A stretch of 64,000 bases of DNA from Torreya grandis (lineage: Eukaryota > Streptophyta > Pinopsida > Cupressales > Taxaceae): NCBI GenBank assembly GCA_037957365.1, contig JARHVA010000350.1:291501-355500 (forward strand), in the 5' to 3' direction. The notes beneath the pieces are model-generated. The model was not told where the DNA came from. It searched no databases and worked only from the letters and a program-made list of their open reading frames with translations. The position numbers were made by a program, and so were the translations under genes. Of the stretch, positions 36,001 through 49,990 are shown in pieces (position 1 is the first letter of the stretch; each line of letters opens with the position of its first letter).

Positions 36001-36726
36001 TTTGTGCACAAAAACCCTAGAAACCCTAAGGTAAATTTCCTATTTATTTATCCTATATTTTTATAAACTTCTTACCTACATAATAAAATAAAAAATTAGA
36101 ATTAGATTTTAAAATAATTTTATTTCAAATCTTAGTTGCCCATACTAGGTCTTAGTATTCTTCCCAGTATTTTTCTTATAATTTTATGATTTTTTACTAT
36201 CATATTAAAATCAAAAATTTAATTCAAATTTCAAAATTCAATAGTAATTTTTAAAAATAATTATTTTTCAAAACCCTAGTGGTACATACTAGGTATCTTT
36301 AAATCACAAATTTTCTAATAAATTTTTGATTTTTACTTGCATATTTAACTCAAAAATTCACTTCAAATTTCAACATTTCATAGTAATTTTCAAAATAATC
36401 ATCTTCAAAACCCTATCTGCATATACTAGGTCCCATTGCTTCTTGAGGTATCACCTTACATCTAAATTCAAATTTCACACAAAAATAAAAATGGATCTCA
36501 CTTATTTACATATATTTCTTATATTTCTTGCAAATAATAAGGATACCATATTTGTTCTTATCATGTACATGAATGATGAAGTTTACCATATGTTAATACA
36601 AAGCTTCATTATTTACTTTTCATGCCTACTTTCCATAATATGGGATGATATTAATAAAGTCATTGTTAAACATAGTAATATACCTCTCTTTCAAATCAAA
36701 ATTTGCTTTTCTTTCATATAAGGTTT

Positions 36727-37080
36727 CATTTCTTGCTTTTGATCTCATATATGGAAAAAAAATTCAAGCTTATCATTCTAAACACATCAAAAATGTCATA
36801 GCATATGACAAATTTTCATATGCATTCATGCACAAATTCCTTTTTTCTATCCCTTGCTTTCTATCTTGCATATGGAAAAAATTTCAAGTTTATCATGATA
36901 AACACATTAGAAATGTGGTAGAAAATGCCAAAGTTTCTTATGCATTCATGTACAAATTCATTTTTTCTATCCCTTGCTTTCTATCTCGCATATGGAAAAA
37001 ATTTCAAGTTTATCATGCTAAACACATTACAAATGGCATAGCACATGCCCAAATTATTTATACATTAATGCATAGTTCCA
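36727..37080 (+). repeat. Three 120-bp tandem repeats in B1, in frame
   Basis: Units starting near 36727, 36847 and 36967 share CATATGGAAAAAATTTCAAG, TTTATCATG.TAAACACATT and TATGCATTCATG. Because 120 is divisible by three, the frame 36645-37097 (150 codons) reads through all copies, giving the repeated peptide FSIPCFLS.IWKKFQVYH. It may be part of a decayed Gag or merely a minisatellite. The protein is not recognised. Confidence 0.75.
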
Positions 37081-37672
37081 TCCTATTTATGAATTAATGC
37101 ATAATAAAATATCTCATATGGAATGTTCCTTATAATCCTATTGTTATACAAATTTCATACATTTCATCTCATATACATGGTTTCTACCTAGATGTATCTA
37201 ACTATTTGGCTAGTTTTGAGTATCTTCCTTCTCTTCCTCTACCGCAAGAGGGTGATACCTACTTCCACTCTAACCAAGTCCATGTTATCACCCTTACAAA
37301 ATGTGAGTTATCCTATACTATTTTTCCTACTACAGACATTTATCATATAGCTTCTTCAAACCATCTTCAACATATGTGCTTACATGTTCATGTGCTTATA
37401 GGTTTGCACTTGTAAGAATCTAAAATATCAAATCACCAGTATAAGAAAGTTAATTTTAGGTTTACAAATGTAGATTCCAATATTACATGAAAATATCATG
37501 ACATTAGAAAATTAGATTATAATAAAAAAATCCTCAATAACACCCTAGTGTCAATCATGTATATACACCTTCACCTAGTCAATTAGTTGCAAGCAATGTT
37601 ACATATCACAATAAGAAATCACAACAAAATAACTCCATAACTAGTGATTAAAAAATCTTTCAAAGAGAAAAT

Positions 37673-37876
37673 ATGATTTTAAGTGAGGTATTAAGGGAAA
37701 TGATTAAATATAAGTTGATCAAACTACCTCCTCTACATCCAGTGAGAAGATCTAGATATTATTATGCATATCATAGAATTCATGGGCATCACATAGATTC
37801 ATGTTTGGCATTGAAAACACATATACAAAAAATAATTGATAATGAGGAACCTATACAAGGTAAATCAATCAAGTGA
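37673..37876 (+). pseudogene. Gag zinc-knuckle remnant of B1
   Basis: The 67-codon frame holds LREMIKYKLIKLPPLHPVRR followed by YYYAYHRIHGHHIDSCLALK and HIQKIID. The pattern L...I..KLI.LPP......R.....Y..YH...GH....C..LK..IQ.LI is the Gag C-terminal segment of Tat-like elements and corresponds to B2 near 49100. The first zinc-binding Cys reads Tyr. Downstream to 38400 an acidic block NNEFEYSNSYSQPLPYAS can be read in one frame. No protease catalytic motif was found here. Confidence 0.65.
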
Positions 37877-37899
37877 TCCACAGTGACATAGGAACACAT

Positions 37900-40800
37900 T
37901 CACAAAGCGTCAAATTTATAAATAGTACAAAAGTGGTTACAAAAGCATAACTCAAAACAAAAAAAAAGATAAAAAATAAAAATTAGAGAAATAAAAAGTA
38001 ACACAAGCATAGGTAAAAAATTAAAAATATGCAAATCTACCTCTCCAAAATGAGGCTCAACTTTCAAATTAGTATGGGTTTGGTCAAAAATATCTACAAT
38101 AGTTTGATTTTTAAGGTCAAGGGTTGGGCAAGCATGTTCAAGGCATCACTACTTCTATTCTATTAGTTGATAATGTTTGTCACCAAAGTTTGGGATTTAT
38201 TGAACATCCTAAGGTAAATCATTCATAGACACAATTTATCAAAGAAAAAGATATAGATACAACAAAATTCAACACTAGCCTTCCATTGGTTCAAGATCAA
38301 GATGATAATGATGAGTGGAATAATATAGGTTATTATGATTTCCAAAATACCAATAATGAATTTGAATATTCAAATTCATATTCACAGCCATTACCTTATG
38401 CTTCACAATAATGCATGATTCATTTTTTTAATATAGGACACCATTACAAGGAGTCTCCCATGAGACTCATTGGTTAGTGTCATTCCTTCTCATCTTACTT
38501 GTACATATTTTTTCAAAATTACCTATATATAGCTTCCTTTCAATTACTTGTACATAGTTTCTTTTTTCTTACTTGTACATAGCTTATTATTATTTCTTGT
38601 ACATAGTCTCCTTATGTTTGATTATAGATAGCTAAAATATCAAAAATTCAAAAAGAAATCAAATCTATCAAAAATCCCAAAAAAAAAAAAAAAAAAAAAA
38701 AAAAACAAACATATTTCAATTATACACATCATCCATGCTTTACATTTATACTACTATCATGCAAGACTTACAACTGCTATTGTTTGTCAATTTATCTACA
38801 TTGCCATGCTTCACTTGATCTCTTTTGATTGTGTGCAGTGACATTTACCTCATTGATTGCTTCACTCTACCCATTTAGGAGGCATCCTACTTATACATCG
38901 AGATAGACATTGATACATATGCCCACTAGGGGTATCTTCTACGTGAATACACCATCTAGGTTATGTCATTCTTACACCACACACTCTAGTTATCATGTTG
39001 ATGTGCATTAATTACTAGCTTACAAAAATTATTTTATCAACACTTAATATATAACACTTGTGTATTTCTTATAATATACCTAGTCTTATACTAACATGTC
39101 TTACACACTTTCACTTTTTTCTTTGATTGGTTAGATGTAATTGTAGTTATATTTATTACATGATTTCCTTTTTTTATTTTCATAGCTAGATATTGTTCAA
39201 TTTATTAGTTTCTATTTTTCTCCTATATGTGCCTTAGGACATTTTCCAATACCCTTTGCATATAGTCATGTGTGTGCCTTAGGACATTTTCCAATGTCCT
39301 TTGCCTATACTCTTTTATGTGATTGTGGATTTCACATCAGTTTTGCTTCTTTCAATTGTATGTGTATGTGGAATTTGAACATGCCTTGTATGCTTTCTTT
39401 TAGTATGAGTGAAATGTTTCCATGTCCCTTTTTTGTGTGGCCCCTTGGCCACCTATGTATGCTTCTTTCCTTATGTGCTTGTTGTTTGTTTGCTTCTCAT
39501 TGTTTGTAATGTTATGATCCACATCATGCATTATCTTGTTTTCTTAGATGCCATGATGGAAATCGTGATCCATCCCTCTAAACAAAAACTAACCAGACTT
39601 GCATTTCTAGTTTAGTGCATTGCACATGTTATTACAATGTTATATCCATATAGGCATACCCCTATTAATCTAACAATTTCTCAATACAAATCATGTTATA
39701 TCTTGAGATATCTTATCGATTATCATTTCTATATCATGTATCTTTATATCATACCAAACTTGTAAATCTCTTTCTTCTAAGGGAAATAATTTTAGGGTCT
39801 TTATTACTACCCTTAGAAGATGGGGAAATAAATAGGGGTTTTGTCATAGAGATAAAAGCTCTTAACGGTCAAAAAAATAGCATTCAACACACCTAGAACA
39901 ATAACCAAACATCAAATCAATTAGAACATACCAAGAAAATAGTGATAATATTAGAACACTTACTAGATTTATCCTAGGACAATAGTGCCCAAATTTTAAT
40001 ATAGTGTTGGTGCCACTAGTGTCCACTTTCAGTGTTATTATCCAAAGAACAAAAAAACTAGACTTTCTAGAAGTAGGCAAAAAGGTAAGTTTAGTTACAG
40101 TTTTGTATAGCCAAACCACTTCAAAATTAGTAGTTTTTAGTACAATTTTGCTTAAACAATATAGATATAAGGGGCATCATGTACATTATGATGGCTCTCA
40201 CTTCTAGTTTTAGACATAGTAATTTATATAACTTTTATATCAAAATTCATGTTCTAGACACCAGTGATTGGGGGCAATGTATGTGGTACATTTATTTTCA
40301 TTTCCTTTTCAAGTTCAGTATTACCTAGTTATTCTTAGTAGTTACATACCTTATTCTATCTATAGGTGGTTGGAATAATTTTGGAATGACTTTCCTACAA
40401 TCCTAACTTCCAAATTTTTTAGTCCTTAACTTCCTATGTGGTTTTTAAATAAGCCTAGTGTATCAATTTTGGAGTGACTTTCATAGAAGCTTAATCTCCA
40501 TCTTTTGCAGTGGCCAAAAGTGGTCTAGTTTCTAGTATACATTCTACTACCCATGCCAAGATTTTCATATCACATTTCATTCATTAGATTCATGAGCCAT
40601 ATCATACGACACACATTTCATACCAATATCAGTTCATAGCTTCACTTCATGGGGTAATGATGGAGCCAAAGGACTAGCTAGCCTTTATATTTTTGAGCCA
40701 CCTATTTAGAGAGATTGGAAACATAGTCCAAACATTTTTCAACACATGCATGATCACCTAGGTTCACTTAGTGGGAAATAATGGAGCTAAAGGGCTAACC

Positions 40801-41170
40801 TTTGCATTTTTGAACCACTTGAGAGGAATTAAGCACTCAACTCCATTCATGATATTACTCTTGGTATAACATCACTCAACATCACAATAGGTTTTGTATT
40901 GGTCCACATACCTATTGAGGTGTATTCATTACTTTATCTTCCTCTCTCTCTCTTTTACCCATCTTTATACATTCTTATTTTAAATATAACATAACTAGTA
41001 AGAACTGATCTACTCTTTATTTTTATTTTAGATTCATACTTCATAGCATGCTCTCTCTATGTACACCTAACATCACACAACTTCATGAGCTTCAGCTTTT
41101 TAGATAAGTTCAAGCACATTTTTTATTTTTCCTTTATCTTATTATTTCACTTTACTGCATCACTAAAATA
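37900..41170 (+). other. Non-coding remainder of B1
   Basis: No pol domain could be recognised. It contains a 27-base A run (38679-38705), the GTACATAG-rich stretch near 38500-38600 and AT-rich filler. Much of it is the reverse-strand counterpart of B2 45300-48600, so it belongs to the family and is not unique sequence. Confidence 0.5.
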
Positions 41171-41183
41171 AAATTGGGGCAAA
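41171..41183 (+). promoter_or_regulatory. Polypurine tract of B1
   Basis: AAATTGGGGCAAA lies directly before the 3' LTR start TGCAGTCAT. B2 has a stronger purine tract at the same place. Confidence 0.6.
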
Positions 41184-42480
41184 TGCAGTCATATAAAATG
41201 CAAAAATTGGTAACTTAAGCATGGCTAATGACACCTAACCCTTAGGTCCCTCTTGCTTACTCTTATGACCTACATATGCATCTTTCACTAATTCCTAGTC
41301 ATTTTAGATCAATCCCCTAGGGTTTGAAGAGAAAATATTTTCACTAATTCCTAAACTTGATCAATTTTGAGAAAGAGAAAGAGGGGGGGCTAGTGTTGCA
41401 TCTTTTCACTGATTCCCAAAATTGATCCCAACTGACTCAAACTCCTCTTTCCATGATAGATAAATCCCCCTAGGTCTTATCTACTCATGATAATAACACC
41501 ACAATAGGACTATAGTACTGGTACCACTCCTATCTACTTTCAATATTATTGTTTAAGTTTATTTCTAGCCCCAACGGTTAATTTATTTTGGTTTCCCATC
41601 CTTATCTTTGTTGACTTAATGTGAGTAAATTTAACCCATGACCAATAGATACCTATAAAATACCATTCAAAAATCATTTAGAAAGGGTTGGAAATTATCA
41701 CTAAGCAAGAAAGAATACAAGAAATACTACTCAAACAATATTTCCTATTCTCTGCATACAACTAGCCAACGCACTTACAAACTTATTTAGATAATTACAC
41801 TATCCCTATCCACCTCAAGTACATCTAGTTCAGAATTTTTCATCTTAATACACATAAATTACATAAATTACATCAAGTGGGAGAACTACATATGGCTTGA
41901 TCTCTCTTTAGAGTATTGGTATGTAGGTAGCGTATCCACACAAGGGGTGTGGATCCATGTCTAGTGAATATTAAACACATTAACCCCCCCCCACCTCTTT
42001 CTCAAAATTTATCAAATCATAATAGAAAATAGGGTTTTAAGATAAAATCTACTCTACAAGGAGTTCTATATACTTTTAGCTACTAAAACTTCATAGACAA
42101 GGTCACATAGACCTGGACAACAAAACCTAAAAATCTCATATCCTTAGGAAAATAGTTGTAAAGGTAGACTATAATACTAGTGCCACTTGTATCTAATTTT
42201 GGAATTCCTATCCAATTACCAAATGAAGTTTAGATCTTAGTTTATGATAGTGTCCTAGTCCTACACAATGAATTCTAGCCTCTGTCTCAGTCAAATTAAT
42301 CAGTTTCTAGCTAAGTCTTCTTTTTCATCTCTTATTTTTATTTTTATAAAGTTAAAAATTTAAATCTAATTTACACAAATTAGTATCTTAATTATTGCAT
42401 ATTTATTTACTAATTTTATTACTAAGACCCTTTAACTAAATTAGGAATAATACCCCAATATTCCCAAACTTGTTAAATCA
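41184..42480 (+). repeat. 3' LTR of B1
   Basis: Starts TGCAGTCATATAAAATG and ends GTTAAATCA. It has a TATAAAATA at about 41656-41664 and carries about 100 bp of extra sequence near 41300-41410 that includes a GAGAAAGAGGGGGGG purine stretch. Confidence 0.85.
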
Positions 42481-42485
42481 CACAT

Positions 42486-44082
42486 GTGGAAAGTATGTGT
42501 AGTGATCCTCTATATTATTTAAATCAATTTAAATGATTTATAATATTTTTAAGTATCAAAAATGGACCAAAACCATTCTGCTTATCCATCACTCTACTAG
42601 ACATGCAAATGTGGTCAACAGGTCTGTTGATGATATGGCCAATAAGAGAGGTTTCAAGTAAATTGATCTTGGTAGTAGATATTAAAGTTGGTATAATTAA
42701 TTATCCTTGATTTATTTGGAATAATGGTTGCCTATGATTTATGAACCATCCTTTAAAAGTTGATTATCTCATTTTGTATGCTAATCCATACACCCTATAG
42801 GTTCTCTTCTTATTTGAGATGGTTAATATAAACCATTTGTTGAAATTACATCTAAAGGATGTGGGATTCCTTATTTCATTGTTTCAATTCTTTTTTCATG
42901 TTTTTAGGTGATTTGATGATCTCAAGCTTCTCAAGTTGCAAGTTGAGTACACTAATGTACTTATAGTCAAGTTTCATCAATTACAAAGGGATCTTATCCT
43001 TTTGATGGTTTTAGATGAGGATGATATGTTGTATTTCATGTATCCCATATCATGTAATTCACATCCTTCCATTAAATCTCACTTTTAGATGGTTTCACAT
43101 AATTTTTTAGTCAAGAATGTGACACATAGTTAGTGCCTTACAACTATCCATTTGCAGTCAGTTGAATGTAGTGTATGAAAGCTTTCCCAAAATCCATTGA
43201 GATGTAATCAAGAGTTCAAGACGTGTTAAACATATTATGATAATATTATTAATCAAGCTAATATTCACAAACATATGACTAACTGTGATGACTAATTCAG
43301 TCCCTAACATGGTCCTACACCATTAATGTGCACCTATAGGTGCCCTCAAGAAGGTTAATCACATTGAAACAAATAATTTGATTGGTTTAAATTCCTTCAT
43401 GGTGTAAAGGATTCATTTGAAGATCTTTAAGAGGTATAGGACTGATTATAGGCCCACATATTATGCATAGTGTCTCTATCTCATCTTCATTACCCTTGTC
43501 TGCTACTATGTGCACATCTAAAGGCTCCCATAGAGGTTTGAGCATTTGGACTGAAGATTTTAGACATGTTTTGAGATCCTCATAGAGTTTTAGGACTTAT
43601 ATAATTTCATGAGAATAATGTTTTAAGCTATAAGGTGGTAAATAGGTTTGAATAATCATCTTCAAAGTGGAGAAGTTTGTCTTAGGGATTTGTTACCTTA
43701 AAAGCAAAGAAATAGAGCCTTGCCCATTTTTTATTCTATCATGTACTAGTGTAATCGGGATTCTAGATGAATGTGAATGCACCCATAATATATCCTTCAT
43801 GTAACGATAAAACCGTGCAAAGGGAGGTGGATATTTGACTCAAATAATTGATGTAGAAGAAGCTCCCAATTCATACATTCTTTCACTACACTATTTCAAT
43901 ATTTTCTATAGGGTCTTAAACTTCCAAGTGACTTATAGTCCAAAGTAGAATTTTAAGAGCATATCACCATTTCAAATTACTATATTGAGTTGAGAGGCAC
44001 ACTAGTGTTTCGAATAACATCAAGGAAAGTTGAATTGTAAGGTCTTGACCTATACTATCACCTATAGGTGTGTCTTTGCATT
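42486..44082 (+). repeat. A2 5' LTR, middle piece
   Basis: Collinear with about 59175-60765 of the A2 3' LTR (landmarks CATCACTCTACTAGACATGC and GACCTATACTATCACCTA). Ends at the B2 insertion. Confidence 0.85.
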
Positions 44083-45285
44083 TGATTTATTATTTTTGGG
44101 AAATTATATGTTGAAATCTTAAATAACAAATAGATATGAGTAAATAAAATTAGTAAATAATATACAATAATTAGGCTACTAATTTTTAAAATTTGACTAT
44201 AGTTAGGGAATTTCTAGAAATAGTAGTAAGAGAGAGAAAACTAAACATACCTAATTTTATGTTATTTCAACAAAGATAGGGTCAAGACATTTGTGTGAAA
44301 GCTTAGGAGACTATCAGAAATAGGAATCTAGAGTTCATTTCTTGATTGGATAAGAGTGATAAAAGTGGGATGCCCTAGGTTTTAGCACTATAGTCTTATC
44401 TCAACATTATTATCTTGGTGATCTAAGTGTTTTGGGTTTTGTGTATTAGGTCTGTGTGACCCTACCTATGAAATATCAAAGCCTGAAAGTTTATAGAGCT
44501 CATTGTGTACCTAATTTAGTTTTTAATACCCTAGGTCCTATTTATACTTGAACTTAAATATAAAATTTTGAAAAAGGAGAAGAGGGGTTAGTGTAAAGGA
44601 TATGCTAGACACACTTCACACCCTATGTATGGGCATGTTGCCTACATACCAATACTTGGAGAAGGGATCAAGCTATATGTATTTCTCCCATTGAACTGCT
44701 TGGTGTAATAGTGTGATGAAAATTCAAGTAAATATGAAACTAGGTATAGTTGTAATGACTAGGGACTCATATAAATGTTTAAATAAGCTTGAAATGTTAT
44801 TAGATGGTTATATGTAGAGAATAGGGAAAAGTGCTTGAGTAGTCTTGATTGTACTCTTTTTTCTCTCTTGTAAATGAGTGCCAACCATTCTAAATGGAAT
44901 TTAAATGGCCTTTTATAGGGGATTTAATGATCATTGGTTAAATGAATTTATGGTAGGCTGACATGAATTAGGATAAGTATTTGGAAGAATATGACTGTCA
45001 GAAGCCAAAATGCACTTGGGCAATAGTGCCAAAAATAAGACACCCTGGGTTTTAACATTGTATTCCATGTTTGGGTGTTATTATCCATGGCTAATGAGAC
45101 TTAGGGTGATGGATTAAGCATGGAAAGAGAAATATAGGTATACAAGGGTTCAATTTTGGAGGCTACATATGATTGAGAATTAGTGAAAACATGCCTATGA
45201 GGGTCATGAGAACAAGCAAGATGGACCTATGGATTGGGTGTCATTATCCATACTCAAGTTACCAAATTTCACTTTTTTATATGAA
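44083..45285 (-). repeat. 3' LTR of B2
   Basis: Reverse-strand copy of the B1 LTRs and direct partner of 50955-52162. A TATAAAAGG box lies at 44909-44917 (minus strand), matched in the other LTR at 51781-51790. Confidence 0.85.
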
Positions 45286-45305
45286 TTTCCTCCCCCCTCC
45301 TCTTT
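45286..45305 (-). promoter_or_regulatory. Polypurine tract of B2
   Basis: On the minus strand AAAGAGGAGGGGGGAGGAAA is 20 purines directly before the 3' LTR. Confidence 0.8.
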
Positions 45306-48300
45306 ATATTGATGCATCAAATAAAAATACTAGGATAAAGGAAAAATAGAAAGCATAACTAAACTTATCTATAAAGGTGAAGCTTATGAAGCTGTGTGAT
45401 GCTAGATGTGTGTAGAGAAAGCATGGTATGAAGTGTGAATATATAATGAAAAACATAGAGTATATCAATCCTTAATAGATACACTATATATAAAATAATA
45501 ATGTATAAAATTTGGGTAAGAGATAGAGGAAGAGAAAGGAACAAATACACCTCACTAGGTATGTAAACCAATACAAAACCTATTGTAATACTAGATTATG
45601 CTAGGTGTGTGTTGTACTAAAAGTAATATCAAAAATGGAGATAAGTGCTCAATTTACTATAAATGGCTCAATAATGAAAAATCAATCCCTTTGGCTCCAT
45701 CATCAGCTAATAAGTGAAGCTAATGAATCATAGATGTGTCAATCAATGTTTGGACTATGTCTCTAATCCCTCTGAATAGGTGGCTCAAGAATATAAAGGC
45801 TAGCTAGTCCTTTGGCTCCATTATTACCCCATGAACTAAAACTATGAAGTAATACAAGTATGGAATAGATGTAATATGAGATGTATTTTTAATCCCATGA
45901 GTGTATTATGATCTAACAATGTTGGCATGGATAGCCAAATGTATACTGTAAACTAGGCCACTCTTGGACATTTTGAAAGATGGAGATTAGGCTTGTATGA
46001 AAGCCACTCTAAAACTAGTATAATAGGTTTATATGGAAGCCAACTCAATAACTATGGTACTTGATAATTTAATCTTATATGAAATCCAAACTTAAAAAAG
46101 GATGACAACCACCTACGTATGGAGTAAGGCATGCAACTACTGAGAAATGATTGGAAAGTAAACTAAACTCAAAAAAAGGGAGGATCAATGTGCCACGCAC
46201 ATTGCCCCAAATCACTAGTGTCTAGAATATGGACTCTAATCTAGAATCTATATCAACTACCTAATTTGAAACTAAAAGTAATAACCATCATACTATGCAT
46301 GATGCTCCTATATCTAGATTCTTTGAGTAAAAATTATACTAAAACATGATAAATCTAGACAGTATTGAGCTAAAAAAACATGTGATTAAACTCACTTTTA
46401 TATCTATTTTTGGAAAAAATAATGTTTTTACTGTCTGGATAGGATCACCAAAAATAGGACACCCTAATTTTTAGCACTATAGTCTAACTTTGGCACTATT
46501 ATCCAAGGCCAAATCTGGTAACTATTTTGGATTCTCTATGTCTACTTGGTTTCTTTACCTAGTTTGATGTCTGGATTATATTTTGAGTGTTTTAAAAACT
46601 AATTTTTCAATGGTTAGGAGATATGATCTCTTTGACAAAACCCTTATTTGTTTCCCCCTCTTCTGAGGGTAGAAATGAGTATAATACAATGACTGTCCTT
46701 AGAAGAAAGAGCCCTACAAGTGTGTTATTTTGCACATATATATAATATAGTAATGATAATTGACAAGATATCTCAATATATAACAAGGTTTGTATTGAGA
46801 TATTTTTAGATCAATAGGGATATGCTTAGATAGATATAACAATGTAATACCATATGTAGTTTACTAAACTAGAATCAAAAGTGTTAGTTGTTAGTTGTTA
46901 GCAAAGGAGGGATCAAGAATGATTTCCATCATGGCATATAAGAAATCAAGGAAATGCATGATATGGATCATGACATTAAAAATAATAAAATTAATTAGGC
47001 AACAAGCATACAAATTAAGAAGCAATAATCATATATGAGTGGCCAAGGGGCCAATCAATCAAGGGACATGGGCACATGTCACTCAAACTATAAAGCAAGC
47101 ATACAAGGCATGTTCAAATGCCATATACTCATACAATTGAAAAAAGAAATGTTTTCACAAGGGATAGATGCACATGGAAGAGTGAAAATAAAAGACATTA
47201 GAAAATTTCCTAAGGCACACACATGAATAGAATAAAAGGATATTGGAAAATGTCTTAAGGAACATACAAGAGACAAGCAGGAACTAGAAATGCAATCCAA
47301 CAAACTATGCTAAGCAAGAAGAGAAAGCATGTAATAATTAGAAAGATAGAATCATAGCTAACTAATCATATAAAAATTTATAGTATGCAAGACATGTTTA
47401 GTATAGGACTAGGTATATGCTAAGAGATACATAAGTGCTAGATACTAGTGAAATGTTGATATAGCAATTTGTGTATTCTAGTAAGTAATGTACATCATCA
47501 TGATATCTTGGAGTGTGTAGTATAGGAATGACATAACCTAGATGGTTTAGTCATATATAATATGTCCTCAATGGGTATTTATATCAATGTGTGTCTTGAA
47601 TGTAGAAGTAAGATGCCCCCTCAATGGGTAGAGTGAAGTAATCAAGGATCTATATGTCACTATATACACTCAAATAAGATCAAGTGAAGCATGGTAATGT
47701 AGATAAATTGACAAATAATAGAATATAATATCAAATGTAAGTCTAGCATAGTAGTAGCAATGTAAATCATGGATGATGCATATAATCAAAATATTTTTGT
47801 GTTTTTGGATATTATTAAATGTTTTTGGTATTTTTGATGTTTTATATTATTTTTTTATTTTTAAAATAATTTGTGTACAAGAAATACTGAGAAGAAATGA
47901 TACTAACTAATAAGTCCTAGATGAGACTCCCTATCATGGTGTCTTGTATTGAATAAAAGTATCTTTCATGAATGTGAAGCATGATGGAAAGGTTGAGACT
48001 ATGATTCTAAAAGCTATGTGCATTGTAAATGTTATAAAATAGAAACTATGGGGTCCCTCTATAAATCTAAGAAGTGGATGCAACTATAAGGATCTTAGGG
48101 ACCCATCTGGATGTAGGAGAAGCTCTCTAAACATGAGTTCTATGTGTAGATTCATGAGATCTCAATGAAAATACTCTAGGTGTGAATATTGTATCTAGAA
48201 GTTGTATAGAATCATAAATATGTGGAGGTGTATGAAACCTTTTTATTATTAATGGATTCCTCAACTATGTCTAAATTTGTATTAGAGGAAGAATTGTAAC

Positions 48301-48655
48301 TAGTAGGAAAACTAAAACTAGTGGAGAAGCTAGAACTGGTTACTTCAAAGGAGATAGATCTGAAGTGGGTAGTGGTAACTCATATGGAACTCCACCAAAT
48401 ATAATAACCTAATTATCATGAATTAATTTCATGCATTTTATAACTATATATGGTACTTTTTGATTTTTTTTAATCCATGGGTGACCAAGTGACATATCAA
48501 AAACTCTTGCACTGGGAAATATGGTGAAATGTGGTCACATGTGTTGGACCAATTTGTAAAAGTACAATCTGACCCAATGAACTCCATATGTGCCTACTAA
48601 ATCTACTGACAACTATATATATTAGAGTGATATTCTACTCTAAATATCCCAAATG
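45306..48655 (-). other. Non-coding remainder of B2
   Basis: This is the counterpart of B1 37900-41170. No domain of pol was recognised; only short frames occur. If pol was ever present it has been deleted or fully decayed in both copies. Confidence 0.5.
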
Positions 48656-48844
48656 CTATAATAATGTAATGGTGCACATGTTGACACTGGAACCATTATC
48701 AATGAGAACACTATGAATGCATTGATTATAAAAATGTGCTCTAATAAAGAGTGAATTATAATATAAATTATACTTAATAATCTCTTGATCTAAGAAGGAT
48801 ATCAAAGGTCTATTTAGAACCCTAAACTCATACACACCTATCAT
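48656..48844 (-). pseudogene. Retropepsin remnant of B2
   Basis: The minus-strand frame contains YNSLFIRAHFYNQCIHSVLI followed by DNGSSVNMCT. The family pattern is HN..L.......I...LID.GSSVN, with the catalytic Asp at about residue 49 still present, unlike in C. The frame ends shortly after the catalytic loop, so the flap and the C-terminal half are lost. It would have processed the element's polyprotein. Confidence 0.7.
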
Positions 48845-49990
48845 ACCACTAAAAGGATGTGACTAAATTGAAGGTGCCTAATATATAACTGGTGGAGGAT
48901 GTACATGGTATATGTGGTGAACACCTAATGTGTCCCCTTTCTCTTTTTTAGAATGATATGCAAATGGATCTAAGAAGATTTTCAAATATTTATCATGTGT
49001 TGGCTTTACTTTTGTAGGCTTAACTAAAGTGCCAAGATTAAGTAGGTTATCATTTATCAAGTCTTATATTTTATATCTCAAATTGATGCATCTATTTGTA
49101 GTGTGGCCTAATGCCCTATGAATATCACAAAATTCATGTTGATCATATCCCTATGGAAGAGGATTTTTTTGGTTAAATTCATGAATAAGAGGGAAAGTGA
49201 TGATGTTACATTCCAATAACTTTTATAAAACTCTAGTTGGAGAAATTGGTAGATTGGTAAATGCATGCCAAGGAGGTGTTGATAAAAAACCACATGCTGA
49301 GGGTGTTCTGAAGCCGCATTGATTTTTTGTTGATTCTAATTATTGTTATCATTGACTTTGGCCTTGTATGGGACTTTTTTATTACTCTTGTTTTTTGTGT
49401 TTGGAATGCTTATATACTTGAGTTTGCCTATTGAAATGAGTTTCACTTCTCTTTTCGTTAGTGTATGACATAATTCAATTAAGGAAGATAATATTTTAAA
49501 CATAATAGAATCATGCAATGTTGGAAGAAGGCTTTGTTTGAAGAGATCTTATAACTCTTAATCTACCATGGGGATATTCATCTTAGCTAAGATGGTCTTA
49601 TATCAAAGCACATAGTCTATGAGATGCTCATTTAATTTATATTTCTATTGTAAAATTTATGCATAAGAGAACTTATCACCAATGTCGATACTAAAATGTG
49701 CTAGGAACATGTTAGCTAAAGGATTGAATGCATTAACCAAATGATTTGGTAGACTATAGAAACATTGTAAATCATAATACTTTAGAATCCTTGGAAATAA
49801 CTTGGTAAGTAGTCAATCAATTATTAAAAAATCCAATCGTGCTACATGAAAACTTCACAAATGTGTCTCTATATCACCCTTGTCATCATAAAGAGTGAGC
49901 TTAGGTTGAATAAAACCTTGTGGCAAGGGTATAGAAGCAATGTGACATGCCAATGGTGTATGTAGAAGAGCAAAAAAATCAAAATATTGT
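48845..49990 (-). pseudogene. Gag remnant of B2
   Basis: Reading the minus strand gives SIPLPQGFIQPKLTLYDDKG and DIETHL.SFHVARLDFL, then IELCHTLTKREVKLISIGKL, and finally HEFCDIHRALGHTTNRCINL followed by IQDLIND. This is the Retrotrans_gag pattern (P.L..YD..GD...H) followed by the C.IH...GHTT..C zinc-knuckle-like segment, here with its Cys and His residues intact. Several frames are needed and there are stops. Four open stretches (48878-49060, 49108-49293, 49336-49518 and the protease at 48656-48844) cover parts of it. Confidence 0.7.

Larger units (their letters stand above)
34803..42480 (+). mobile_element. Element B1: Tat/Ogre-like LTR retrotransposon in the A2 LTR
   Basis: LTRs at 34803-35977 and 41184-42480 enclose 5.2 kb. 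The flanks are CACAT (34798-34802) and CACAC (42481-42485), one mismatch. The uninterrupted A2 3' LTR confirms the empty site: sequence before 34798 and after 42486 is contiguous near 59160-59180. The internal region has a Gag zinc-knuckle remnant but no recognisable reverse transcriptase. The same family in reverse orientation is B2. Confidence 0.85.

Noticed and set aside
38679..38705. Poly-A tail of a LINE or processed pseudogene
   Set aside because: It lies inside B1 in a stretch that is AT-rich in the related B2 as well, with no target duplication or upstream gene sequence, so it is a simple A-run expansion.
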